Assembly (NCBI RefSeq): GCF_001509585.1
Contig: NZ_LNCI01000003.1
Coordinates: 186,001-250,000 of the forward strand
Reading direction: 5' to 3'
Origin: Tropicimonas marinistellae
GTDB lineage: Bacteria; Pseudomonadota; Alphaproteobacteria; Rhodobacterales; Rhodobacteraceae
Length of the DNA: 64,000 bases
The translations under genes were made by a program, and so were the position numbers. Positions 8,881 through 17,233 of the stretch are shown here, piece after piece. The notes below the pieces were generated by a model. That model did no database searches and had not been told where the DNA came from. It was given only the letters and a program-made list of their open reading frames with translations. The number at the start of each line of letters is the position of its first letter. Position 1 is the stretch's first letter.

Positions 8881-9801
8881 ATGTCCTACCTCGACAATAT
8901 CCGGACCTTCGTGCGCGTGTATGAGTTGGGCAGCATGTCGGCCGCCGGCCGGGACCTGCGGATTTCTCCGGCGGTGACATCCTCGCGGATCTCTCAGCTC
9001 GAGGAACACCTTGGCGTGCGTCTGTTCCAGCGCACCACGCGCAGCCTCGCACCGACGGAACAGGGGAAGTCCTTCTATCGCGGCGCGATGGATATTCTCG
9101 AAGCCGTGGAGAGTGCCGAGGCGCAGATCGTCAGCATTACCGAGAACCCCAAGGGGTCCCTCTATGTCGCCGCCCCGCTCGGCGTCGGGCGTCGGCTCAT
9201 CGCGCCCCAGGTGCCGGATTTTCTAAAGAAATATCCGGAGGTTATGGTGCGTTTGCGGCTGACGGACCGGAAAGTCGACCTGACGACGGAGGGGCTCGAT
9301 CTTGCGTTCTTCCTCGGCCAGCCGGAGGACAGCAACCTGCGTATTCGCAAGATCGCCGACGTGGATCGCGTTCTTTGTGCGGCGCCTTCGTACATTGCGG
9401 CGCGCGGTATGCCCGCGGACGGCGATGCGCTCGTCTCCGAGGGGCACGAATGCCTGAGCCTGCGATTTCCCGGCGCCACGGAGTTCCAGTGGCTGTTGCT
9501 CACGGCGGAGGGGCCACGGCGGTTCCGGGTGTCGGGCCGGTACGAATGCGACGACGGCGACGTTCTGACGGACTGGGCGCTTGCGGGGCAGGGGATCGCG
9601 ATGAAGCCGATATTCGAGATCGCCGAGCATCTGAAATCCGGTGCGCTCGTTCCCGTGGCGACCGGCACGCCTCCGGAGCCCATCCAGATGGCGTGTCTGT
9701 TCACGCATCGTCGGCGGCAGGACCCCAAGACGCGGCTGTTCATGGAATTCATGATCGACCGCATCAGCGCCCGTGTGCGCGATACCGACGCGGTCCGGTA
9801 A
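8881..9801 (+). CDS. LysR-family regulator of the urate cluster
   Basis: LysR-type regulator of 306 residues. The N-terminal helix-turn-helix is clear (RTFVRVYELGSMSAAGRDL, then SRISQLEEHLGVRLFQRTTR). An effector domain of normal length follows with the usual VDLTTEGLDLAF segment. The gene starts 100 bp from puuD and is divergent from it, the standard arrangement for a LysR protein controlling its neighbour. The start ATG lacks a strong Shine-Dalgarno, but no better start exists and homologous proteins begin at the same MSYLDNIRTFV-like position. Urate or a breakdown product is the likely co-inducer; that is inference from position only. Confidence 0.9.
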   Translation: MSYLDNIRTFVRVYELGSMSAAGRDLRISPAVTSSRISQLEEHLGVRLFQRTTRSLAPTEQGKSFYRGAMDILEAVESAEAQIVSITENPKGSLYVAAPLGVGRRLIAPQVPDFLKKYPEVMVRLRLTDRKVDLTTEGLDLAFFLGQPEDSNLRIRKIADVDRVLCAAPSYIAARGMPADGDALVSEGHECLSLRFPGATEFQWLLLTAEGPRRFRVSGRYECDDGDVLTDWALAGQGIAMKPIFEIAEHLKSGALVPVATGTPPEPIQMACLFTHRRRQDPKTRLFMEFMIDRISARVRDTDAVR

Positions 9802-9809
9802 TCGACCGG

Positions 9810-10163
9810 TCAACTTCCCCGGTAGGTCGAATACCCGAACGGCGAGAGCAACAGCGGCACGTGATAATGCGATGCCTCCGACATTCCGAAGCGGATCGGG
9901 ATCACATCGAGAAAGCGCGGCGTCTCCGGCGGTGTGCCGCAGGCGTCGAGATAGGCGCCCGCATGGAATACCAGCTCGTAGACACCGGTTGAGAATGCAC
10001 TGGCAGGCAGGATCTGCTCGTCCGTCCGGCCGTCGTCGTTGGTCTCGACTGTCTTCAGCAGGGTCCGCGTGTCGCCCTCGATCCGATAGAGGTCTATGGT
10101 CAGCCCCTTCGCGGGGCATCCGCGCGCGGTGTCCAGTACATGCGTTGTAAGATAGCCGGTCAT
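9810..10163 (-). CDS. uraH: 5-hydroxyisourate hydrolase (transthyretin-like)
   Basis: Hydrolyses 5-hydroxyisourate, the PuuD product, to OHCU. At 117 residues it has the family's full length. It starts with [14 protein letters not shown], has an internal [17 protein letters not shown] block, a [20 protein letters not shown] block, and ends in the diagnostic YRGS tetrapeptide. The catalytic His, Arg and His residues expected in these blocks are present. It has no signal peptide, so it is cytoplasmic. The stop lies 8 bp after the LysR stop on the opposite strand, and the start is divergent from the allantoinase fusion gene. Confidence 0.96.
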   Translation of the reverse strand: MTGYLTTHVLDTARGCPAKGLTIDLYRIEGDTRTLLKTVETNDDGRTDEQILPASAFSTGVYELVFHAGAYLDACGTPPETPRFLDVIPIRFGMSEASHYHVPLLLSPFGYSTYRGS

Positions 10164-10272
10164 CGCCGTTCCTCCCTGCTTCCCGGCCGTTTTATCCGGT
10201 GGGCGATACCGGATTCAAACGTCGGACCGCCGAAGGCTCCTTTCTGCATTTTTTGAAAAACGAACTCGATTT

Positions 10273-10299
10273 TCTGGTTTATCCAATGTGAAAACCAGA
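10273..10299. promoter_or_regulatory. Inverted repeat TCTGGTTT-N11-AAACCAGA before the allantoinase gene
   Basis: A perfect 8-bp inverted repeat (10273-10280 and 10292-10299) with an 11-base spacer. It lies between uraH and the allantoinase fusion and ends just before the AGAGG that serves as its ribosome-binding site. It could be an operator, for example for the LysR protein nearby, or an RNA hairpin near the start codon. The sequence does not decide between these. Confidence 0.4.
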
Positions 10300-10309
10300 G
10301 GTACTGACG

Positions 10310-11722
10310 GTGACACGCTATTTTCGAGACATGACCGGCTATGGCGCGTCCATCCCGAAGGCCAATTGGCCCGGTGGCGCGAAGATCGCCGTACAGATCG
10401 TGCTGAACTACGAAGAGGGCGGTGAGAACAACGTTCTGCATGGGGATGCCGCGTCCGAGGCGTTCCTGTCGGAGATCACCGGTGCCCAGCCCTGGCCGGG
10501 GCAACGCCACTGGAACATGGAATCCATCTACGAATATGGCGCTCGGGCCGGATTCTGGCGGGTTCACCGGTTGCTCAAGGACATCCCCGTAACCGTCTAC
10601 GGCGTCGCGACCGCGCTGGCCCGCGCGCCGGAGCAGGTTGCCGCGATGAAGGGCGCGGGCTGGGAGATCGCCAGCCACGGTTTGAAGTGGGTCGAGCACA
10701 AGGACATGGCGCCGGAGGAGGAGCGCGCGCAGATCCGCGAAGCGATCCGGTTGCATACCGACGTGGTCGGCGCTCCGCCGCGTGGTTGGTATACCGGGCG
10801 CTGCTCCATGAACACGATCGACCTGGCGGCCGAGGAGGGCGATTTCGCCTATATAGCGGACAGTTATGCAGACGACCTGCCATATTGGGTGAAGGCCGGA
10901 GGCAAGGACCAGCTGATCGTGCCCTACACGATGGATTGCAACGACATGCGTTTCGCGATTCAGGCCGGGTTCACCAATGGCGCGCAGTTCGAGAGCTATC
11001 TCAAGGACAGCTTCGACATGCTCTATGCCGAGGGTCAGGCAGGTGCGCCGAAGATGATGTCCATCGGCCTGCATTGCCGCTTGGTCGGGCGTCCGGGCCG
11101 GGCCGCGGCGCTGAAACGCGCGCTGGAGCATTTCATGAAACACGACGGTGTCTGGTTCGCGACGCGCGAACAGATCGCCGATCACTGGGCAAGGGAGCAT
11201 CCGCCGATGACGCGCCTCCGACCGTCGGACATGGACAGGGATACATTCGTCGAGGCGTTCGGCGGGATATTCGAACACAGCCCCTGGATTGCCGAGGGCG
11301 CATTCGGGCTGGAGCTGGGGCCGACGCATGACACGGCGCAGGGCGTGCATAATGCGCTGGCGCGGGTATTCCGCGCGGCGTCGAGCGAGAAACGCCTTGG
11401 CGTGCTGACTGCCCACCCCGATCTGGCCGGGAAACTGGCGCAGGCACAGCGGCTGACGGCGGAGTCGACAGCGGAACAGGCCTCCGTCGGGCTGGATGCG
11501 CTGACGGATGAGGAACGGGACGCCTTCACGCGGCTGAACGCGGCCTACACCGAGAAATTCGGCTTCCCCTTCATCATTGCCGTCCGCGACAACACAAAGG
11601 CGTCGATCATGGAGGCGTTCCAGCGCCGGGTCGAACATGACCGTGAAACGGAGTTCTCGGAGGCCTGCCGGCAGGTTGAGCGGATCGCCGAACTGCGCCT
11701 TCAGGAGAAGCTTGGCGCATGA
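10310..11722 (+). CDS. puuE: Bifunctional allantoinase (PuuE type) / OHCU decarboxylase
   Basis: Fusion of two consecutive enzymes of urate breakdown, 470 residues. Residues 1 to about 300 are a PuuE allantoinase of the polysaccharide-deacetylase fold (VLNYEEGGENNVLHGD, WEIASHGLKWVEH, GWYTGRCSMNT, LHCRLVGRPGRA). Residues from about 302 to 470 are OHCU decarboxylase (UraD), with the AHPDLAGK motif carrying the catalytic histidine, TAEQASVGLD, and FGFPFIIAVR. The product of the second domain, allantoin, is the substrate of the first. The start is GTG at 10310 because the family begins with a TRYxRDxxGYG stretch that would be lost from the ATG at 10331. The stop overlaps allA by ATGA. Confidence 0.95.
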   Translation: MTRYFRDMTGYGASIPKANWPGGAKIAVQIVLNYEEGGENNVLHGDAASEAFLSEITGAQPWPGQRHWNMESIYEYGARAGFWRVHRLLKDIPVTVYGVATALARAPEQVAAMKGAGWEIASHGLKWVEHKDMAPEEERAQIREAIRLHTDVVGAPPRGWYTGRCSMNTIDLAAEEGDFAYIADSYADDLPYWVKAGGKDQLIVPYTMDCNDMRFAIQAGFTNGAQFESYLKDSFDMLYAEGQAGAPKMMSIGLHCRLVGRPGRAAALKRALEHFMKHDGVWFATREQIADHWAREHPPMTRLRPSDMDRDTFVEAFGGIFEHSPWIAEGAFGLELGPTHDTAQGVHNALARVFRAASSEKRLGVLTAHPDLAGKLAQAQRLTAESTAEQASVGLDALTDEERDAFTRLNAAYTEKFGFPFIIAVRDNTKASIMEAFQRRVEHDRETEFSEACRQVERIAELRLQEKLGA

Positions 11723-12204
11723 CGGCCAGTATCCGGATTCAGCCGCTAACGGCAGAGGCCTTCGCCCCGTTCGGTGACGTGCTCGAAGCCGCAGGCGACC
11801 CGGACAAGCTCATCAACCAGGGGATGTGCGGGCGGTATCATGACCGCGCGGACCTCGACTTCTCCGATGGTCGGGCCGGTATCAGCCTGTTCGAGGCGCA
11901 GCCGCGTGCATTGCCGTTGAAACTGGAGATGGTGGAGCGCCACCCCGACGGCAGCCAGGCCTTTCTGCCGATGAGTCAGAACGGTTTTCTCGTCGTGGTC
12001 GCACCCGACGATGGCGGCAAGCCGGGTCAGCCGGTCGCTTTTCTGACGCGGCCCGGACAGGGCGTGAACTACCGCCGGGGCGTGTGGCATGGGGTGCTGA
12101 CACCGCTGGGCGCGCCCGGGCTTTTCGCCGTGGTCGACCGGATTGGCGACGGAGCCAACCTGGAGGAGCACTGGTTCGACAGGGACATCGAGGTATCGGA
12201 ATAA
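11719..12204 (+). CDS. allA: Ureidoglycolate lyase
   Basis: Cleaves ureidoglycolate to glyoxylate and urea. The 161-residue protein has the AllA start (IQPLTAEAFAPFGDVLE), the GMCGRYHDRADLDF block, the MVERHPDGSQAFLPM block and the GVWHGVLTPL block with the metal- or substrate-binding histidine of the cupin-like fold. It overlaps the stop of the allantoinase fusion by 4 bp, so it is translationally coupled. The enzymes between allantoate and ureidoglycolate are not in this cluster: allantoate amidohydrolase is absent from the window, and the ureidoglycine aminohydrolase lies at 39.6 kb. Confidence 0.93.
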   Translation: MTASIRIQPLTAEAFAPFGDVLEAAGDPDKLINQGMCGRYHDRADLDFSDGRAGISLFEAQPRALPLKLEMVERHPDGSQAFLPMSQNGFLVVVAPDDGGKPGQPVAFLTRPGQGVNYRRGVWHGVLTPLGAPGLFAVVDRIGDGANLEEHWFDRDIEVSE

Positions 12205-12261
12205 CCCGGGCTGGCGAAGGCGCCGGCACGGGCAAAGGCATCAAAAGGGGAGGACACAACC

Positions 12262-13686
12262 ATGGTTGATGCATCCATCGGGACACCGGAACAACTCCGG
12301 GACCCGAACTACACGCCGCCCATCGCGAAGGCGATCCCGCTTGGGATCCAGCACGTGCTGGCGATGTTCGTCTCAAACGTCACGCCGGCGATCATCGTAT
12401 GCGGCGCGGCCGGGTTCGGTTTCGGCTCGGACAGCCCTGATTTCCCGCAGATGATCTACATGATCCAGATGTCGATGTTCTTCGCCGGCATCGCCACGTT
12501 GTTCCAGACCATCGGCGTCGGGCCGGTGGGCGCGCGCCTGCCGATCGTGCAGGGCACGAGCTTCGCCTTCATCCCGATCATGATTCCGCTGGTTGCGGGC
12601 AAGGGTGTTGACGCGATTGCCGTCCTCATGGGCGGGGTGCTCGTCGGGGGGCTGTTCCACGCCTTCCTGGCGCTCTTCATCGGCAAGATCCGCTTTGCCT
12701 TGCCCCCCCTTGTGACCGGCCTTGTCGTTACGATGATCGGGCTGGCCCTCGTCAAGGTCGGCATCCAGTATGCGGCCGGCGGGGTTCCGGCCATCGGGAC
12801 CGAGGAATACGGTTCGGCCCTGAACTGGACCATGGCGGGCGTGGTGATCATCGTGACGCTGGTGCTCAAGTTCTTTGCCCGCGGCATGCTCTCCGTCTCC
12901 GCCGTGCTGATCGGCCTGCTCGCCGGTTACGTGGTCGCGTTCCTGTTCGGGCAGGTCAACCTTGGCAACGTGGGTCGCGCGGCAAGCTTTGCCCTGCCGA
13001 ACCCGCTGCACTTCGGGCTGGAGTTCTCGGTCGCGGCCATTGTCGGCTTCTGCCTCATGGCGTTCGTTTCGGCGGTTGAAACCGTTGGCGACGTGTCGGG
13101 GATCACCAAGGGCGGCGCCGGGCGCGAGGCGACCGACAAGGAGATTCAGGGCGCGACTTTCGCCGATGGCTTCGGCACCGCGATCTCGGGCCTGTTCGGT
13201 GCGCTGCCAAACACCTCCTTCAGCCAGAACGTCGGCCTGATCGCAATGACCGGCGTGATGAGCCGCCATGTCGTGACCATTGGGGCGATCTTCCTGATCG
13301 TCTGCGGGCTGGTGCCCAAGATCGGCGCGATCATCTCCTCGATCCCCATCGAAGTGCTCGGCGGCGGCGTGATCGTGATGTTCGGCATGGTGGTCGCGGC
13401 CGGTATCTCGATGCTTTCGGACGTGAACTGGAACCGCCGCAACATGGTGATCTTCGCGATTGCGTTGTCGCTGGGGCTTGGCTTGCAACTGGAGCCGGGC
13501 GCGCTGCAATACCTGCCGGGCACGCTGAAGGTGCTGGCGACCTCTGGCATCCTGCCGGCCGCGCTGATTGCCATCGTTCTCAATCTCGTTCTGCCGGAAG
13601 AGCTTTCGAACGAAGCCACCGAGGAAGTTTCGGGCGGCATGGCGGGCCATAGCCTCGGCTCGTTGCCCACCGACGACCACGTCTGA
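12262..13686 (+). CDS. NCS2-family permease, probably urate/xanthine importer
   Basis: Nucleobase:cation symporter-2 permease of 474 residues with about 14 hydrophobic segments. The family signature is present as QNVGLIAMTG after ALPNTSF, and the essential acidic residue of TM8 is in AVETVGDVSGI. The N-terminal LGIQHVLAMFVSNVTPAIIV is also typical of this family. The Q-N-x-G-x4-T pattern is found in urate and xanthine carriers. Together with the urate-degrading genes immediately upstream (57 bp, same strand), this makes urate the most likely substrate. GGGGAGGACACAACC precedes the ATG. Two hairpins follow the stop. Confidence 0.9.
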   Translation: MVDASIGTPEQLRDPNYTPPIAKAIPLGIQHVLAMFVSNVTPAIIVCGAAGFGFGSDSPDFPQMIYMIQMSMFFAGIATLFQTIGVGPVGARLPIVQGTSFAFIPIMIPLVAGKGVDAIAVLMGGVLVGGLFHAFLALFIGKIRFALPPLVTGLVVTMIGLALVKVGIQYAAGGVPAIGTEEYGSALNWTMAGVVIIVTLVLKFFARGMLSVSAVLIGLLAGYVVAFLFGQVNLGNVGRAASFALPNPLHFGLEFSVAAIVGFCLMAFVSAVETVGDVSGITKGGAGREATDKEIQGATFADGFGTAISGLFGALPNTSFSQNVGLIAMTGVMSRHVVTIGAIFLIVCGLVPKIGAIISSIPIEVLGGGVIVMFGMVVAAGISMLSDVNWNRRNMVIFAIALSLGLGLQLEPGALQYLPGTLKVLATSGILPAALIAIVLNLVLPEELSNEATEEVSGGMAGHSLGSLPTDDHV

Positions 13687-13693
13687 CTCTCGC

Positions 13694-13716
13694 GCCCGGC
13701 CGGGGTCCGGCCGGGC
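13694..13716. terminator. GC-rich hairpin directly after the NCS2 permease
   Basis: Perfect 10-bp stem GCCCGGCCGG / CCGGCCGGGC with loop GGT, starting 8 bases after the stop codon. No T-run follows, so it may act as a 3' stability hairpin or a weak terminator. Confidence 0.5.
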
Positions 13717-13767
13717 AAGGGGCGGGGGCATGTCGTGGCGCAGCCGCTGTGCGTTCTCCACTGCCTG

Positions 13768-13796
13768 AGCGATCCGATGCTGCGCATCGGATCGCT
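13768..13796. terminator. Second hairpin, probable terminator of the urate operon
   Basis: Perfect 13-bp stem AGCGATCCGATGC / GCATCGGATCGCT with loop TGC, followed on the plus strand by TCCGTTTGG. It lies between the NCS2 permease and the convergent transporter gene ending at 13960, so it may serve both directions. The T-run is short. Confidence 0.55.
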
Positions 13797-13959
13797 TCCG
13801 TTTGGAGTGCCGATGCCGCTGTTTCGCCACAGAGGTCACAGTTGCGCGTGACGGTCCTTTCCGTGGCGGCCTTGTCGAACCGGATCGCCATCGGCAACGC
13901 CGACATCCGGCGGGTGCCGGGTTGGCTTCGCGTTCGCGCCGCAAGCCTTGCAACGCCGA

Positions 13960-15363
13960 TCAGAACCAGCGCAAGCCGAAGCCATAGATCAGAACCCACA
14001 GTGTGAGGAGCGTTCCGGCGGCAAGGACGAAGCCGCCGTTCCAGCGCATTCCCACGTGGAACGCGCTGACGTTACCGAGAGAACCGATCAGCAGTGTCGT
14101 CGCGGTATAGGGCGAACAGGCGCCGCTCAGCGCCCAGCCTGCCGCGATGGACATGACAATCGCGGAGGGTGCCATGCCCAGTTGCTCCGCGCCGGGGATC
14201 AGCGGTGCAATCAGCGTAACTGCCAGGATCGGGTTCATCCCGAATTGGCCGAGAAGGGGGATCAGCCAGACAAACGACGCCAGGATCAACCAAGCCGGCA
14301 GCGTGGCGGTGTCCAACCCCATCCGCGGCACCAGCGGAAGCAGCAGCGGTGCGCCCACCGTTCCGATGTATCCGGCCATCGTCAGCAAGGTGAGTTCGCC
14401 CCGGTAGGCCGGCAGATCGTGGCCGAAGAAGCCGCGCAGGCGGTCGCGGAAGGAAAACGTCACCGCTCCGCCGGAGTGCTGGTACAAAGCCCAGAGCAAT
14501 GCGAGTATCGGCACGATCAACATGACGATACCGACGACTGCAACGCCGCTCAACTCGTGCAGAAGGGCCACCGTCAGCCCCATGCCGACGAGCAGGGCGA
14601 CGAGCGGCGCCAGCACGTACCAGGAGCCGTCGACCGGGCCGCGCGGCGGCACGGGCGCCGACAGGCGCGGCTTGAACGCCGTGTCGAGCGCCCAGCCGGT
14701 TCCCGCGATGATCGCAGTGGAGACGAGCCCCGGCCCGACGACATCCGCCCATCTGGCACCGGGGACCAGCGCATTGGTGATCGCCATGGAGAAGGCGAGC
14801 GGCGACCAGGTGAGCGAGGAGACGAAGCCGCGCTGGATGGCGAGCAGCATGCGGCGCGTTCGGTGCCTGCGGATCTCGGGGTTTGGCTCTGCCCGCGCGC
14901 TCGCGGTGGCCAGCCCGCCCAGCAGGGATATGGCGCCGTAGTTGAGAAGAAGCGCGAAGAGATGCCCACCGAGCGTCAGCGCCGCATATCTCCGGCCAGG
15001 CGGCTGAGCGGCGAGGAATGTGCCGCCCTCGGCGATGGCCGGAGAGGTTTCCGAGACGTTTCGGAGCGTTGCCAACGCCATGAAGAACGCGGCGATGAAC
15101 GAGGCCGTGCGCAACCCGTCCGCGACGACGTCCTGCCAGTCGGGGACGTAGGCCACCAGGAAGCCGGTCAGGGCGAGCGCTGCGAGCACGAAGACCTTGC
15201 GGGAGAACCGGACGCGCATTGCCAGCAGCAGGATCGCGGCCGCCGTGACCCAGAGCACCGGTCGCGGCATGTCCAGAATCGCCCATTGGTCCAGTGTCAC
15301 GAAGACCGTGACGAGAACAAGCAAGGCAACGGCGGCGCGTTCGTTCCAGTGGCTTGGCGGCAT
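13960..15363 (-). CDS. Polytopic membrane carrier of unknown substrate (ion-transporter-like)
   Basis: Integral membrane protein of about 467 residues with roughly 11-12 hydrophobic segments and a central hydrophilic region containing RRHRTRRMLLAIQRGF. Two similar halves seem to be present, each with a loop rich in small residues before a hydrophobic stretch (SSLTWSPLAFSMAITNALVPG in the first, SGACSPYTATTLLIGSLG in the second). That pattern of paired re-entrant loops recalls the ion-transporter (ArsB/NhaD/DASS) superfamily, but I do not recognise the exact family. The ATG at 15363 has CCGGAGAGCC upstream; ATGs at 15381 and 15435 are alternatives. It runs between the urate cluster and the carboxylase operon and could belong to neither. 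Confidence 0.65.
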   Translation of the reverse strand: MPPSHWNERAAVALLVLVTVFVTLDQWAILDMPRPVLWVTAAAILLLAMRVRFSRKVFVLAALALTGFLVAYVPDWQDVVADGLRTASFIAAFFMALATLRNVSETSPAIAEGGTFLAAQPPGRRYAALTLGGHLFALLLNYGAISLLGGLATASARAEPNPEIRRHRTRRMLLAIQRGFVSSLTWSPLAFSMAITNALVPGARWADVVGPGLVSTAIIAGTGWALDTAFKPRLSAPVPPRGPVDGSWYVLAPLVALLVGMGLTVALLHELSGVAVVGIVMLIVPILALLWALYQHSGGAVTFSFRDRLRGFFGHDLPAYRGELTLLTMAGYIGTVGAPLLLPLVPRMGLDTATLPAWLILASFVWLIPLLGQFGMNPILAVTLIAPLIPGAEQLGMAPSAIVMSIAAGWALSGACSPYTATTLLIGSLGNVSAFHVGMRWNGGFVLAAGTLLTLWVLIYGFGLRWF

Positions 15364-15563
15364 GCTGGCTCTCCGGGTCATCGCACCAAAGCGGTCGTCC
15401 CGCCGTGCAGGAGCGACAGGAGGCGAAGGCCGCACCCGCGAACGTTCATCCGGGAGACGCGAAAGCGTGGCGACTCAAACGTCCGTGGAGGGCAACCGGA
15501 GAAACGAGTCCATCACTTGCGCGCGGGTTGCAAGATCCGATGTTGCCCGGCTACGGGCAGGCG

Positions 15564-16355
15564 CTATCCCGTTTGCCGCCAGCTCGGTGTTTCCCGTGCG
15601 AAGAATGCCGCGATACCTTCCTGCGTTTCGGGGGTCTCCCAGCAATCGGCGAGGGCATTGGCCGTCATCTCCGAGCGGCTTTCCATGTCCGCCCCGGCGA
15701 GCGCCCGGCAAAGCGCCTTCGCGGCGGTGACCGCCCCCGGAGCACAGTCCAGCACGTGGCCGATCTCCGCCTCGACCCGTGCGTCCATATCCGGCGCGGC
15801 GCAGGCATGCGCCACCAACCCGCAGCGCATCAGAAATGCGGCGTCGAAGGGCCTTGCATTGAAAAAGACCTGACGGGCAAAGGCTTCGCCCATTTTCCCG
15901 ATGACGAATGGACCGATTGTTGCCGGGATCAGGCCAAGCCGGGTTTCGGTGAGGGCGAAGCGGCAGGTCGCTTCGGCCACGACGGTATCGCAAATGGCCA
16001 CGAGCCCGAGCCCACCGCCGTAGGCCGCGCCATGCACCCGCCCGATCACTGGCTTGGAGAGCGCGTTCCAGAGCCCGAGCATGCCCGAGAGTGCCCGCGC
16101 CTCGGCCATCTTGCCGGCGCGGTCCTTGTCGGCCTGCGCCCGCATCCAGCCGAGATCGCCACCGGCGCAGAAGGTCGGCCCCTCGGCGGACAGGACGACC
16201 GCGCGAACCGCCTTGTCCTGCTCCAGCGTGCGGGCCGCGTCGGCCAGCTCGGCAATCATCGCGGCATTCATCGCATTGTGTTTTGCCGGCCGGTTGAGCG
16301 TGACCCGCGCCACGCCGCGGCTCTCAAGCTCGTATCGGATGGTCTCATAGCTCAT
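15564..16355 (-). CDS. liuC: Enoyl-CoA hydratase, methylglutaconyl-CoA hydratase type
   Basis: Crotonase-family enzyme of 263 residues. The oxyanion-hole segments are FCAGGDLGWM near residue 65 and HGAAYGGGLGLVAICD near residue 110. The catalytic pair region follows as AEATCRFALTETRLGLIPATIGP. The GGDLGWM form and the small size match methylglutaconyl-CoA hydratases, which make HMG-CoA in leucine degradation. The ATG overlaps the stop of the HMG-CoA lyase gene by ATGA, so the two consecutive enzymes are coupled. It is the last gene of a nine-gene leftward operon. The exact substrate is inferred from that company. Confidence 0.87.
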   Translation of the reverse strand: MSYETIRYELESRGVARVTLNRPAKHNAMNAAMIAELADAARTLEQDKAVRAVVLSAEGPTFCAGGDLGWMRAQADKDRAGKMAEARALSGMLGLWNALSKPVIGRVHGAAYGGGLGLVAICDTVVAEATCRFALTETRLGLIPATIGPFVIGKMGEAFARQVFFNARPFDAAFLMRCGLVAHACAAPDMDARVEAEIGHVLDCAPGAVTAAKALCRALAGADMESRSEMTANALADCWETPETQEGIAAFFARETPSWRQTG

Positions 16356-17233
16356 GCCGTCACTCCCTCGGCTTGCGGGTGGCCGGAGGCGAGACCGGCA
16401 AGCAAGGTCTCCGCGGCGGCCAGCGCCGTGTGGTCGATTCCGGTGTGGAAACCCGAGTTTTCGAGCAACTCGACGAGCGCGGCGGTTGAGAGATTCCCCT
16501 TCGCGCCGGGGGCGTAGGGGCATCCGCCGAGGCCGCCAACCGCGCTGTCAAAGACGCGCAACCCCATATCGAGCGCCACCGCAACGTTTTCCAACGCCTG
16601 CCCGCCGGTGTCGTGGAAATGCCCGGCAAGCTTTTCAGCCGGGACGAACTCCAGGACGGTTTCGAGCATGTGCAGGGTCGCGTCGGGTGTGGCCCGCCCG
16701 ATCGTGTCGCCAAGCGAGATCTCGTCGCAGCCCATCTCCAGCAGCCGATGCGCCACGTCGCGCACCGCTTCGGGGGCAATGGCGCCCTCATAGGGGCATT
16801 CGACCACGCAGGAGACATAGCCGCGCACCGGCAACCCGGCCTCCTGCGCGGCTTCGAGGACCGGAGCGAAGCGCCGCAGGCTCTCTTCGATGGAGCAGTT
16901 GATATTCTTCCGGCTGAAGCTCTCCGAGGCCGCTGCAAACACCGCGACCTCATCGGCGCCCGCGTCCAGTGCGGCCTCGAGCCCTTTTATATTCGGCGTC
17001 AGAACGCCGTATGTCGTCCCCTCCCGGCGGGTGATCCCGGCCATGACCTCGGCCGCATCGGCCAGTTGCGGCACCCAACGCGGCGAGACGAAGCTGGTGG
17101 CCTCGATCCGCTCGAACCCGGCATCGGACAGCCGGTCGATCAGGGCGATTTTCATGTCCGTCGCCACGAAGGATGTCTCGTTCTGCAACCCGTCGCGCGG
17201 GCCGACCTCGTAGATGCGGACATGTTCGCTCAT
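16352..17233 (-). CDS. liuE: Hydroxymethylglutaryl-CoA lyase
   Basis: Splits HMG-CoA into acetyl-CoA and acetoacetate. The 293-residue TIM barrel of the HMGL/DRE family begins VGPRDGLQNE, which carries the catalytic Arg and metal-binding Asp. It then has FVSPRWVPQLADA, the metal-binding HFHDTGGQALEN, and the diagnostic AVGGLGGCPYAPGAKGNLSTA loop with the catalytic cysteine. No targeting sequence is present. Both ends overlap neighbours by ATGA, with the carboxylase alpha subunit upstream and the hydratase downstream. Confidence 0.95.
   Translation of the reverse strand: MSEHVRIYEVGPRDGLQNETSFVATDMKIALIDRLSDAGFERIEATSFVSPRWVPQLADAAEVMAGITRREGTTYGVLTPNIKGLEAALDAGADEVAVFAAASESFSRKNINCSIEESLRRFAPVLEAAQEAGLPVRGYVSCVVECPYEGAIAPEAVRDVAHRLLEMGCDEISLGDTIGRATPDATLHMLETVLEFVPAEKLAGHFHDTGGQALENVAVALDMGLRVFDSAVGGLGGCPYAPGAKGNLSTAALVELLENSGFHTGIDHTALAAAETLLAGLASGHPQAEGVTA

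Noticed and set aside
12373-13953. 526-codon open frame antisense to the NCS2 permease
   Set aside because: The permease on the plus strand has clear family motifs. The antisense product is His/Arg/Asp-rich and unlike any protein.
13948-15873. Very long open frame on the plus strand opposite the membrane carrier
   Set aside because: Its translation is rich in Arg, Gln, His and Asp without domains, it crosses two well-supported genes of the other strand, and it has no ribosome-binding site. It is a by-product of GC-rich third positions.
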